DNA of 38,935 bases from Syntrophomonadaceae bacterium (lineage in GTDB: Bacteria > Bacillota > Dethiobacteria > DTU022 > UBA8154), in contig PWRN01000049.1 in the NCBI GenBank assembly GCA_003556225.1, positions 1 through 38,935 on the forward strand, in the 5' to 3' direction. Below, piece by piece: positions 1-7,595 of the stretch; the stretch's first letter is position 1; every line of letters begins with the position of its first letter. A model generated the notes under the pieces. The model had not been told where the DNA came from and ran no database searches. It saw only the letters and a list, made by a program, of their open reading frames with translations. The position numbers were made by a program, and so were the translations under genes.

Positions 1-539
1 AGGGCAGGATCAACCTCAAAACCAGTGCGAGCGGAAAGTCTCGGGGCACGCATTAAACGCAGGGGATCTTCCAGGAAACGCTCCCGGGCCTCCCCAACAC
101 TGCGAATTCGTTTTTTTTCCAAATCCAGGCGTCCGTCAAAAGGATCAATGATCTCACCCTGCAAGTCCAGGGCCATGGCATTAATCGTAAAATCTCTCCG
201 GGAAAGATCGAGCATAATGTCCTGCAGGAATTCCACGTTTTCCGGCCGATGAGGATCCGCTCCGTATGTTTCCGCCCGCATGGTTGCCACTTCATAGCTG
301 GCATTTCCCACGACAAGATTAACGATACCGAAGGATACTTCATGCTCCCAGGCCTTCCAGCCCGCTGCAGCCGCGGCGGCTTTGATCTCTTCCGGGAGAC
401 GGTCCGTCACAAAGTCGTAGTCAGTGGGGGTCTGAAAGAGCAAAAGGTCCCGGACACAGCCTCCCACCAGGTAGCACTGGAAGCCGCCTGCCGCCAACGT
501 CTCCATGATCGCCCTCACTTCAAGAGGGACTTTTTTCAT
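1..539 (-). CDS. cca: CCA tRNA nucleotidyltransferase / poly(A) polymerase family, N-terminal part
   Basis: The gene runs off the left edge, so only about 179 N-terminal residues are present. The protein shows the class II nucleotidyltransferase head: a LVGGCVRDLL phosphate-binding segment followed by TDYDFVT, which supplies the metal-binding Asp pair, then RRDFTINAMA and the stretch GRLDLEKKRIRSVG, all typical of enzymes that add or repair the 3' CCA of tRNA in the cytoplasm. An ATG at 620 is also in frame, but it lies inside an extended -10 promoter element, so the internal ATG at 539, which begins MKKVPLEV and matches the usual length before the VGG motif, is the better start. CCA-adding and poly(A)-adding activities cannot be separated from this fragment. 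Family assignment is confident. Confidence 0.9.
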   Translation of the reverse strand, partial: MKKVPLEVRAIMETLAAGGFQCYLVGGCVRDLLLFQTPTDYDFVTDRLPEEIKAAAAAAGWKAWEHEVSFGIVNLVVGNASYEVATMRAETYGADPHRPENVEFLQDIMLDLSRRDFTINAMALDLQGEIIDPFDGRLDLEKKRIRSVGEARERFLEDPLRLMRAPRLSARTGFEVDPA

Positions 540-618
540 AAGGGCTTCTTTTCCATGCACGGCAATCACCTTGAACTGCTTTCCCCAACGGACCGGGGAA
601 ATCGCGCTTCTTAACGCC

Positions 619-627
619 ATTATATCA
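619..627 (-). promoter_or_regulatory. Extended -10 promoter element for the CCA-adding enzyme gene
   Basis: The minus strand reads TGATATAAT, a perfect extended -10 (TGnTATAAT). No good -35 hexamer sits 16-18 bases upstream, which is normal for extended -10 promoters. Transcription would start near 612, leaving a leader of about 70 bases before the chosen start at 539. This is the argument against the in-frame ATG at 620. Confidence 0.45.
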
Positions 628-735
628 TGATTTTTTGTCAAAAAGCATCCGCACAAAACCGCTGGGGCAAACCCGCACAGCATCTCCTGAAAATACAAAT
701 TTATTGCACCTATGCTCTTGTGCCCATAAAAGCAT
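625..735 (-). CDS. Candidate small ORF (36 aa), unknown
   Basis: An ATG-initiated frame of 36 codons starts MLLWAQEH and ends MLFDKKS, with two cysteines (RC and VCPSG). It lies between the iron-sulfur protein gene and the CCA enzyme gene on the same strand. The reading frame is in phase with the upstream iron-sulfur protein and stays open from that protein's stop codon, giving 60 sense codons in all. No convincing ribosome-binding site precedes the ATG. It may be a short coupled protein, a lost C-terminal extension of the upstream gene, or chance. I do not recognise it. Confidence 0.22.
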   Translation of the reverse strand: MLLWAQEHRCNKFVFSGDAVRVCPSGFVRMLFDKKS

Positions 736-813
736 GTTCGCTCTTTTGATCGTGAAGCGCCATATCCCGGTGATCTTGATCAGGTATCTCCCTGGTTTAT
801 ACAGGCACCGCGG

Positions 814-1923
814 CTAAGGCAGGCGGTGTTTCTCCCGGGCGATGGAAAAAAGCTGATCCTTCTTGGTAGAGGGAGGGACATGGCGGGTGGGTCGGGCTAC
901 CATGCACAGGGCATCGGATGGACAGGCCGCGGCACAGACCCCGCAGCCGATACAGCGTTCATGCAAGATCACCGGTATGTCCTGTCCTGCTTTTTCTTGC
1001 AGATCAATTGCCTCGATATGGCAGCTTTCCACGCAAATGGCACAGCCATCGCACGCGGAAGCATCCACCTCGGGGAGATAATTGCCCGGCTGGACCGCCG
1101 CGATGTCACTTTCATTCAATGTTCGCAGCACCCCGCAGCAGCAGCCACAGCAATAGCAGATGAACGTGGGATTACCCAGGACATTATCACAGAGGATCAC
1201 CAGCCCCGCTTCTTGGGCCCGCTGCAAGTTTTCCAGGAGCTGCTCCACGCTGGCTTCCCGGGCAAAGCCCCTTTTGACCAGCCAGGCGCTGGCGCTCCCC
1301 AGGGAAGTGCAGATGTTCTCTTCCGGCGCGCTGCAGGCTTTCCCCAGGTGCCGGGCCTTATGGCGGCAGGCACAGGTAGACAGCGCTCCGCCTCCTGATT
1401 GCCTGATAATTTCCGAGGCCCTGTCGTAATCAAGCACTTCTGTCTCCACGGCCAATGGCAAGAGCTGCTCGTAGGCCAGGGCCCGGAACATCTTGGTCTC
1501 TCCCGCGAACATCTCTTCCCGCACGGAACGGTCCTGCATGTACTGCTCAAACAGCTCTGCTAACTCTGGCAAACCGGCTTCTTCTGCACGCATGAAAGTG
1601 TATTCAAAGAAACCTACGACCATGGGGGCCAGCATGTAATAGGTTTCTTCCCGGCGGGAAAGATCGAGCACCAGGCCTTTTTGGGCCATTTCCTCCAGGA
1701 TCTCCGCCAATGCAAGTTTTTCCATGCCGGTCATGTTCGCCAGCTGCTCCAGGGTTGCCGGCAGCAGGGGAAACCGGCTTCCCAGCTCCGCTTCCCCGGC
1801 CGTGTAAAGCTTATGCAAAATAGCCATCAGGGTTTCATTCACAGGTGCGCCGACGGGATTTTTATTCAACCGCTCGGCCAGGGCCCGGTAGACTTCTTCT
1901 TTATGGTTCTCTAGATGTGCCAT
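814..1923 (-). CDS. Iron-sulfur protein: winged-helix-like N-terminus, Cys-rich middle, two 4Fe-4S ferredoxin clusters
   Basis: A 369-residue cytoplasmic protein with an ATG start behind a clear AAGGGAG site. Residues about 30-110 look like a winged-helix fold (ATLEQLANMTGMEKLALAEI), followed by a helical segment to about 175. Then come C184 and C186 (TCACRHKA) with C197 and C205, and an unusual cluster CYCCGCCC at 256-263. The C-terminus holds two classic ferredoxin motifs, CxxCxxCxxxC at 291-301 and 324-334, the second ending in CP. Multi-domain ferredoxins of this kind occur in anaerobes next to redox enzymes, but no partner is adjacent here. It could be a redox-sensing regulator or an electron carrier; the DNA-binding role is only inferred from the N-terminal pattern. 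Both flanking genes are independent. Confidence 0.82.
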   Translation of the reverse strand: MAHLENHKEEVYRALAERLNKNPVGAPVNETLMAILHKLYTAGEAELGSRFPLLPATLEQLANMTGMEKLALAEILEEMAQKGLVLDLSRREETYYMLAPMVVGFFEYTFMRAEEAGLPELAELFEQYMQDRSVREEMFAGETKMFRALAYEQLLPLAVETEVLDYDRASEIIRQSGGGALSTCACRHKARHLGKACSAPEENICTSLGSASAWLVKRGFAREASVEQLLENLQRAQEAGLVILCDNVLGNPTFICYCCGCCCGVLRTLNESDIAAVQPGNYLPEVDASACDGCAICVESCHIEAIDLQEKAGQDIPVILHERCIGCGVCAAACPSDALCMVARPTRHVPPSTKKDQLFSIAREKHRLP

Positions 1924-2307
1924 GATCTTCTCCCTTGAGCGTATTTTGGGCTGCGCAACCCCCCAAACCGGTGCTTATCAAACCAAGAATGCGCACTTCG
2001 ACAAGAACTTTTTTATGATTATATTGTCGTTTTCGACTACTTCTACACCGGAGCAACATTTCCTCTCCACGGCACCCCCGGGTCGTAAGCAGGAATAAGA
2101 TTCTTTTTGGCGAATCATAATCACAGCGGAGCAACTTTTTTGCCAGCCCTGAATTTCCAGTCCTGGTGGACAAGCTTGCCCGGGAATCAACCCTTGTTTC
2201 CAGCTTGCAGGGAAACGGCAGCGAAACCTGGCTAAACGCTCCAGCCATACTTATATTTCCCCCTTTTCGTGGTTTTTTATGCACATGACTGCACGCCGGA
2301 GGTACTC
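1924..2307. other. Intergenic region between divergent genes
   Basis: This stretch separates the minus-strand iron-sulfur gene from the plus-strand DUF1538 operon. I see a minus-strand TATAAT at 2018-2023 with a poor -35, which may serve the iron-sulfur gene, and next to it a small perfect dyad GTCGTTTTCGAC. Two near-copies of CGGAGCAAC followed by T-rich sequence lie about 80 bases apart. No credible protein-coding frame or known RNA element was found. Confidence 0.4.
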
Positions 2308-3000
2308 ATGCAAGCATTGAAAGAAACAATCAAGGAAGTTTTGCTGGCCGTTTTCCCCGTCACCCTGGTCGTGATCCTGTTGCAGTTGGTGATCATGCGG
2401 CTTCCCGGGATCGTTTTCGGACAGTTTATTGTCGGCGTGATCATGGTCACGGCGGGGTTGATCCTCTTCTTGCTGGGCGTGAATATCGGCCTGCTGCCCG
2501 TGGGGGAACTCATCGGTTCCGTCTTGCCGCAGCAAGGAAAAATTTGGCTGGTGATCTTTTTCGGTTTCCTCTTCGGTTTTGTCGTCACGATCGCAGAGCC
2601 CGATGTCCGGGTCCTGGCCATCCAGGTCGACCTGGTCTCCGGCGGTGATATTTCCAGGAACCTGTTGATTTACACCGTGGCCCTGGGGGTGGCGGTCTTT
2701 GTCGGCCTGGCCATGGCACGGATTATCTTTAATATCCCGCTGATCTATTTGCTGGGTGCAGGCTACGGCCTGGTTTTCCTGCTTGCCGCGTTCACGCCTG
2801 CTCAGTTTGTGCCTATCTCCTTCGACGCCGGGGGCGTGACGACCGGGCCTTTGACCGTTCCGTTTGTCATTGCGCTGGGGGTCGGTGTTGCCTCGGTGCT
2901 GGGCGGAAAACGTGCAACGACTGACGGCTTCGGCCTGGTGGCGCTGGCTTCCATCGGGCCGCTCTTGGCCGTGTTGCTGCTGGGGGTGTTTTACGGTTAA
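2308..3000 (+). CDS. DUF1538 family membrane protein, first copy
   Basis: A 230-residue integral membrane protein with about six to seven hydrophobic segments. The start at 2308 is chosen because GGAGGT lies four bases upstream; an in-frame start 39 bases earlier has no such site. Family hallmarks are the AEP motif at residues 96-98 (VTIAEPDVRV) and the glycine-rich motif FDAGGVTTGP at 172-181, followed by DGFGL and a last helix. These polar, glycine-rich patches inside membrane segments resemble ion or solute sites of secondary transporters, but no substrate is known to me. Its stop codon overlaps the ATG of the second copy (TAATG), and a PII-like gene follows, so the three are one operon. 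DUF1538 assignment is confident; transport is inference. Confidence 0.85.
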   Translation: MQALKETIKEVLLAVFPVTLVVILLQLVIMRLPGIVFGQFIVGVIMVTAGLILFLLGVNIGLLPVGELIGSVLPQQGKIWLVIFFGFLFGFVVTIAEPDVRVLAIQVDLVSGGDISRNLLIYTVALGVAVFVGLAMARIIFNIPLIYLLGAGYGLVFLLAAFTPAQFVPISFDAGGVTTGPLTVPFVIALGVGVASVLGGKRATTDGFGLVALASIGPLLAVLLLGVFYG

Positions 3001-3731
3001 TGGAAATACAAATTTTTGCCGGTTTCGGCGGTCGACTCTACGAGGTCTTCCTGGCCCTGATCCCGCTGCTCCTGTTCTTTCTCTTCTTCCAATTCGTTTA
3101 TTTAAAACTGCCCCGGCGCAGGCTGACCACCATTTTTAAAGGGATCGTGCTGGCTTTCCTGGGCCTCTCCTTGTTTTTGCAGGGGGTCTACGTGGGCTTT
3201 CTGCCTGCAGGAGAAGCCATGGGTGAAACGCTGGGGAACCTGTCTTACAACTGGATCCTGGTGCCCATCGGCTTCGTCCTGGGACTGGCTGCCACCTTTG
3301 CCGAACCCGCCGTGCGGGTGATGGGGCACGAGGTGGAGCGGGCGTCGGCCGGCTATATTTCACAGCAAATCATCCTTTATACCATGTCGCTGGGAGTCGC
3401 GATCTCCATTGCCCTTTCCATGTGGCGCATCCTCACCGGCATTCCCCTCTGGTACTTCATTATTCCCGGTTACGGCCTGGCCCTGATCCTCATGTGCTTT
3501 TCCAACCGCACGTTTGTCGGGATCGCCTTCGACTCCGGAGGGGTGGCGACCGGCCCCATGACCGTTACCTTTATTTTGACCATGGCCCTGGGTGTCGCCT
3601 CGGCCATCGAAGGTCGCGATCCCTTGCTCGATGGATTCGGGATGATTGCGCTGGTCGCGCTATCTCCTATTCTGACGGTTTTAACCTTGGGATTTCTTTA
3701 TGACAGGAAGGAGCGAGAAGATGGAGACTAG
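3000..3731 (+). CDS. DUF1538 family membrane protein, second copy
   Basis: A 243-residue membrane protein paralogous to the one immediately upstream, with the same hydrophobic layout. It repeats the key motifs: FAEPAVRV around residues 100-107 and FDSGGVATGP at 177-186, then DGFGMIALVALSP. The ATG overlaps the previous stop codon by one base, which points to translational coupling and one-to-one synthesis, so the two copies probably form a heteromer. The 3' end overlaps the next gene by 11 bases. The C-terminus is short and charged (YDRKEREDGD). Function is unknown; a transporter or channel controlled by the PII-like protein encoded next is the natural hypothesis. Confidence 0.85.
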   Translation: MEIQIFAGFGGRLYEVFLALIPLLLFFLFFQFVYLKLPRRRLTTIFKGIVLAFLGLSLFLQGVYVGFLPAGEAMGETLGNLSYNWILVPIGFVLGLAATFAEPAVRVMGHEVERASAGYISQQIILYTMSLGVAISIALSMWRILTGIPLWYFIIPGYGLALILMCFSNRTFVGIAFDSGGVATGPMTVTFILTMALGVASAIEGRDPLLDGFGMIALVALSPILTVLTLGFLYDRKEREDGD

Positions 3732-4452
3732 CTTGCTGAAAAACTACAAGTTGATCGTCACCATTGTGAAAAAGGGGGCAGCCCGCAAGGCCGTGGGCGC
3801 GTCAAAAACGTGCGGTGCCGAGGGCGGCACAACATTGATGGGCCAGGGGAGCGGGGTGCACGACAAGGAACGGTTTTTTGGTATTTCTTTCCTGCCGGAA
3901 AAAGAAATCATCCTGACCCTGGTTTGTGATGATGACGCGGAAGAAGTATTGCATTCCATGTGCGATTCATGCAGTCTGCAAAAACCCCGGCATGGCCTGG
4001 CGATGGTCCTCGATGTGGCTGGCGTTACAGGCATCTGCCATCTTTGCCAACTGGCAGAAGAAGAAAGCGAGGAAGGGAGGCTGTCCGAGATGGAAACGGA
4101 AGAAAAAGATGTGATCCAGCACGACCTGATTGTTACCATCGTAAATAAAGGGGATTCTGAAACTGTGATCGAAGCTACCAAGCAAGCCGGCGCCCGGGGC
4201 GGCACGATCTTGTTTGGCCGGGGTACGGGAATCCATGAGCAGGCGAAACTCTTCGGGATCACCATCGAGCCGGAAAAGGAGATCATTTTAACCCTGATTG
4301 AACGCAGCAAGACCCTGCAGGTCCTGGACAGGATCGTGCAAGCCGTTGACCTGGATCAAGCAGGAAAAGGGATCGCCTTTATCATGAAGGTGGATCAGGT
4401 CACGGGAATCAGCGAAATCGATCAGTTAAAAGAAGCCCAAAAACATAAGTAG
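3721..4452 (+). CDS. Tandem PII-like regulatory protein (two PII domains in one chain)
   Basis: A 243-residue soluble protein made of two PII-like domains. Domain 1 spans about residues 8-112 (LIVTIVKKGAARKAV ... GAEGGTTL ... EKEIILTLV), domain 2 about 134-235 (LIVTIVNKGDSETVI ... GARGGTIL ... EKEIILTLI). PII proteins are normally single-domain trimers that bind ATP, ADP and effectors in clefts between subunits and control transporters through the T-loop. Here the T-loop lacks the tyrosine of classical GlnB. Domain 1 alone carries CDSC (81-84) and CHLC (106-109), which could bind metal or be redox-active. Start at 3721 follows GGAGCGAG; it overlaps the upstream DUF1538 gene by 11 bases. The operon context suggests it gates the DUF1538 pair. 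An in-frame ATG at 3700 has no comparable site. Confidence 0.85.
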   Translation: METSLLKNYKLIVTIVKKGAARKAVGASKTCGAEGGTTLMGQGSGVHDKERFFGISFLPEKEIILTLVCDDDAEEVLHSMCDSCSLQKPRHGLAMVLDVAGVTGICHLCQLAEEESEEGRLSEMETEEKDVIQHDLIVTIVNKGDSETVIEATKQAGARGGTILFGRGTGIHEQAKLFGITIEPEKEIILTLIERSKTLQVLDRIVQAVDLDQAGKGIAFIMKVDQVTGISEIDQLKEAQKHK

Positions 4453-4469
4453 ACCGCCATGGGGACTTT

Positions 4470-4640
4470 TCAAGGCAATTTTTCAATATCACTCATCTTC
4501 TTGCAAAAATTACAGTAGCGCCGGCCAATCCCCCCAAAGCACCGGAGACAACCCAGGGTTCCGCAGTTAGAACATTTTAACTGGCTTCCTGACTTTGCGC
4601 GACAAGATTTACATGGCCTTTCCTTGCTCCATTTAGGCAC
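4470..4640 (-). CDS. Small protein with four CxxC pairs (56 aa)
   Basis: The frame encodes 56 residues with four evenly spaced Cys pairs: CKSC, CSNC, CLRC and CNFC. Eight cysteines in so short a protein suggest two bound zinc ions, as in treble-clef or cross-brace zinc fingers. The GTG at 4640 is chosen because GGAGG lies ten bases upstream; a TTG at 4691 in the same frame has no site. It is convergent with the tandem-PII gene, 17 bases apart. I do not recognise a named family, and no DNA-binding helix is evident. The Cys pattern and ribosome-binding site make it likely to be real. Confidence 0.55.
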   Translation of the reverse strand: MPKWSKERPCKSCRAKSGSQLKCSNCGTLGCLRCFGGIGRRYCNFCKKMSDIEKLP

Positions 4641-4913
4641 GTTGGCTAAACCTCCTTGGTTCTGAGCAAAATAACAGTGTCGCTGCTCCAAGAAAATTAA
4701 CGTCCGGCTTTATTATAACAGATCCGGTCCCGGGTTAAAACCTCGAGGCCGCAACAGCAGCTCCATGTTTGGGCAGGTTTTCTCTCCTTATTCTCCTTCA
4801 AGCTGGAGAACTGCAAGAATGCTTTCTCCCGCCACCGGATACACGCAAGCTGGAAATAAACCTTAGATATACAGGTTTAACGCGCATGGACCAATCTACA
4901 GGAGGGATTCGCG

Positions 4914-5558
4914 GTGCATAAAAAAGTATCCTTTGAGGCAGAAGAAAACCAGCTGGAGGGAGTCCTAACCCTTCCCCGCACCACAGGACCTTTGCCGGGA
5001 GTCGTGATCTGCCATCCTCATACCCTTTATGGGGGCGATATGCACAACAATGTCGTCCTGGCCGTCACGGAAGAAATGATGGCCCGGGGCATGGCAGTCC
5101 TGCGTTTTAATTTTCGAGGCGCAGGCAACAGCCAGGGTCGCTTTGCCCAAGGCCAGGGGGAACAAGCGGATGTACTGGCCGCCCTGGGTTACCTGGAGAA
5201 CTACGAACACCTGGACCCGCAACGCCTGGGTCTCGCCGGCTACTCATTCGGCGCCATGGTCGCAATCAATGCTTCCCAACAACGTTCGGATCTCCAGGGG
5301 GTTGCCGCCGTCTCCCCCGTGGTCACTCCCGGGATCTTTGCCAGGCTTGAACATCCTTTATTGGTGATCAGCGGGGAAGAGGATGACGTTACCCCCCTGG
5401 AACAGATCCGCACAGCACTTAAGGACGCAGGCCATCACGACGCGCTCAAAGTTATCCCGGGGGCCGATCATTTCTGGTGGAATCAAGAAGAAACCATGGC
5501 CCAAGAGGTCGCCCGTTTTTTCCAAACGCGCTTTTTCCCAGAATTATCCGGGCAATAA
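4914..5558 (+). CDS. Alpha/beta hydrolase, dienelactone-hydrolase-like
   Basis: A 214-residue cytoplasmic hydrolase with a GTG start behind GGAGGG. The fold signatures are present: an early HPH oxyanion-region motif (CHPHTLYGG), the RGAGNSQG loop, the nucleophile elbow GYSFGA with Ser111, an acid in EEDDVTP (Asp158) and the catalytic His186 in GADHFWW. This matches the compact alpha/beta hydrolases often annotated as esterase or COG2945-type. Substrate is not predictable. It is transcribed alone and ends 13 bases from the convergent leucine-rich-repeat gene. Confidence 0.85.
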   Translation: MHKKVSFEAEENQLEGVLTLPRTTGPLPGVVICHPHTLYGGDMHNNVVLAVTEEMMARGMAVLRFNFRGAGNSQGRFAQGQGEQADVLAALGYLENYEHLDPQRLGLAGYSFGAMVAINASQQRSDLQGVAAVSPVVTPGIFARLEHPLLVISGEEDDVTPLEQIRTALKDAGHHDALKVIPGADHFWWNQEETMAQEVARFFQTRFFPELSGQ

Positions 5559-5571
5559 GAAAACGGCACGC

Positions 5572-7029
5572 TTAGTCCGATTGTACATAAACACCCCGGT
5601 CTTCCAGCTTCCAGATATCCCTTCGCAAAGCGAGCTCTTCGGCAGGATCGACTTCATTATCGTATAAGGCCAACCAGATCAAATTGGGTAAGTCCAGTAG
5701 CATGGATATATCCCGGATCCGATTGCCCGAAGCATGAATAGCCGTAAGGCTTTCCAGGTCGCTTAACGGAGCCAGATCGCGAACCAGGTTATTCCGAAGC
5801 AAAATCGTTTGCAGTACAGGCATCTCCCAGGGAATGTCTAACGTGCTGACCTGGTTTTCAGATATATCCAGACCCTCCAAAAGATTTAACCCGGCCAAGC
5901 TGGAGATTTCGTCAATTTCATTTCTACTGAGAGACAGCCAGGTCAGGTTCTCCAATCGGCTTAGAGGTTCAATATCGCGAATCAGGTTGTCATTCAGCGC
6001 CAGGCGCCTGATATTTTTCAAGGAAGCAAGGGGCTCCAGGCGGCGAATTTGGTTATGGCCCAGCTCCAGGGATTCGAGTTTGACCAGGTTGGATAATGGA
6101 TCCAGGTCACTGATACGGTTGCCGACCAGGGAAAGCGTCTGCAGATTAATACAATACTGGATTTCTTGGAGATTCTCTATGCGGGCATCATTCGCTTCCA
6201 GGCGAGTGAGCTTCGCCAGGTCGGAACGATAGAGGGGCCCCGCGGGGATGTCCAACTCGTTGCGAATCACCGCTTCAAGCCTGCGGTGTTCGGAGGAAAA
6301 ATCTACGGGCAAGTCCAGGTCAACTTCTACCCTGGCGCTGACCTCATGTCCTCTATATACCACGGTAATGTTCGCCTCTCCTTCGCCCACGGCCTCCACA
6401 ACGCCGTCTTCAACCACGGCAACGTCTTCACGGCTGGAAAACCAGCCGACCTCCCGGGGAGAGATCTCCTTCTTGCTCCCATCTTGCAGTTCCACTTCAA
6501 CTTTTAGTGCCTGGATCTGTCCCGTTTGCAAGAGCAGTTTTCCTGGAAACACGGTAATTTTTCGAATGTCGACGATGCGGGATATATCTATCCTGCGCAG
6601 CTGGCCGTCCCACCGGGTTTCCGCGCCAAAGGCTTCGGTGACAAAGCGCAGGGGGACAAAAGTAATATCGGAGACAATTTCAGGCGCGGCATCCAATCGA
6701 AACTCTTCCCCGTCTATCTTCGCTGCCTGGGAATCTACAGTGAGCTGAACCGTTCTTACACCCCGTGTAATCGCGATGGTATGGACCCCATTTGCCCGGC
6801 TCCATTGGACTTCAGCTTCCAGGGCTTCCATAATGCCCCGCAGGGGAACCATGGCACGGCCTTCTTTAATAAAAGGAGCTTGGACCAAGTCCAACTTTTC
6901 ACCTTCCAGGTAGACCAAGATTTTCCCCATTTGCTGTGTCGTTTCATCATGAGCGGCCATTGCGCCTGGAGCAAAGTTCATGCAAATCGCCAGGCCCAAC
7001 AACAGCCAGGTAAAAATCCATTTTTTCAT
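5572..7029 (-). CDS. Secreted leucine-rich-repeat protein with copper-amine-oxidase-N-like and Ig-like domains
   Basis: A 485-residue exported protein. A signal peptide (MKKWIFTWLLLGLAI, cleavage near AMA) is followed by a copper-amine-oxidase-N-like module (about 35-150) marked by the repeated VPLR motifs (AMVPLRGIMEAL and FVPLRFVTEAFGA), then a bacterial Ig-like BIG2 domain (about 155-245), then eight or so 22-residue leucine-rich repeats to the C-terminus (units such as LESLELGHNQIRRLEPLASL), internalin-like. No anchoring motif (LPXTG, SLH) is visible. The start at 7029 sits seven bases from AGGAGG; an ATG two codons earlier is too close. The likely role is cell-surface binding of protein or polysaccharide. 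The copper-oxidase domain name does not imply an enzyme here. Confidence 0.88.
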   Translation of the reverse strand: MKKWIFTWLLLGLAICMNFAPGAMAAHDETTQQMGKILVYLEGEKLDLVQAPFIKEGRAMVPLRGIMEALEAEVQWSRANGVHTIAITRGVRTVQLTVDSQAAKIDGEEFRLDAAPEIVSDITFVPLRFVTEAFGAETRWDGQLRRIDISRIVDIRKITVFPGKLLLQTGQIQALKVEVELQDGSKKEISPREVGWFSSREDVAVVEDGVVEAVGEGEANITVVYRGHEVSARVEVDLDLPVDFSSEHRRLEAVIRNELDIPAGPLYRSDLAKLTRLEANDARIENLQEIQYCINLQTLSLVGNRISDLDPLSNLVKLESLELGHNQIRRLEPLASLKNIRRLALNDNLIRDIEPLSRLENLTWLSLSRNEIDEISSLAGLNLLEGLDISENQVSTLDIPWEMPVLQTILLRNNLVRDLAPLSDLESLTAIHASGNRIRDISMLLDLPNLIWLALYDNEVDPAEELALRRDIWKLEDRGVYVQSD

Positions 7030-7409
7030 AAACATGCCTCCTCCGCGAGGTCATTTTATTCATCTTATCATAGGGAAAAATAAAATGAAAGCAGCTCCAG
7101 GGGAAAAGACGTCCGCCATACTTCTTCCTGGCGATCAAACTCCTCTGGGTAATATTCTCTTATTTCCCTGCTTCCCTCAGCATCGACTTGCAATCAAGGC
7201 TTGCCTTGGTGCTCGGAGTTTAAAAACAATTCTTTCCGAAAATATTTTTTACAATAAAAAAAATACAATAAAAGTACTGGCTTTTCTTTATTTATTGTGG
7301 TAAACTATTGTCAAGAGAAACTACTCTACATTTTTTAAAGATTTTAAGAAATAGAAAAAGATGAAAGACTGCCTGAATTCCAGATAAATAACGGGGGAGG
7401 GAACAAAAA
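7030..7409. other. AT-rich intergenic region between divergent genes
   Basis: This 380-base stretch separates the leucine-rich-repeat gene from a 51-residue small gene. A minus-strand TATGAT near 7067-7072 could be the -10 of the repeat-protein gene. On the plus strand TGGTAAACT at 7299-7307 is an extended -10-like element that would serve the small gene, leaving a leader of about 95 bases. The A/T-rich block 7220-7290 precedes it. I see no further gene. Confidence 0.35.
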
Positions 7410-7565
7410 ATGGCAATGAATATCCTCTCAGGGCTTCGTGATATGCGAGAAGACCTTCTTCGACAATTGGTGCTGGCTTCCGGTGCAGAAAAAACGGAAA
7501 TACTGGCACAGATATTTGAAGTCGAAGACTTGATTGCGGATGAAGAAAAAGCATACCTCATGTAA
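7410..7565 (+). CDS. Small conserved-looking protein, 51 aa, unknown
   Basis: The frame opens with ATG nine bases after a strong GGGGGAGGG ribosome-binding site and encodes 51 residues: a Met-rich start (MAMNILSGLRDMRED), an amphipathic helix LLRQLVLASGAE, and an acidic tail with EVEDLIADEEKAYL. It looks like a soluble all-helical mini-protein. It is monocistronic: an AT-rich region with a candidate extended -10 lies upstream and a 28-base-pair hairpin terminator follows 30 bases downstream. No family recognised. The ribosome-binding site, helix-like composition and tidy terminator support a real gene. Confidence 0.6.
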   Translation: MAMNILSGLRDMREDLLRQLVLASGAEKTEILAQIFEVEDLIADEEKAYLM

Positions 7566-7595
7566 ATGCAACATCATACACAAATAAGAACTGCA

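Noticed and set aside
635..817. Plus-strand frame of 60 residues in the left intergenic region
   Set aside because: No ribosome-binding site, unlikely composition, and it is antisense to a better small candidate.
1901..2284. Minus-strand frame of 127 residues covering the region upstream of the iron-sulfur gene
   Set aside because: It overlaps the true start and ribosome-binding site of the iron-sulfur gene, crosses a -10-like element and has no protein family features.
3700..3720. Earlier start for the tandem PII protein (seven more residues)
   Set aside because: The internal ATG at 3721 follows GGAGCGAG at good distance, and the extra residues do not resemble PII N-termini.
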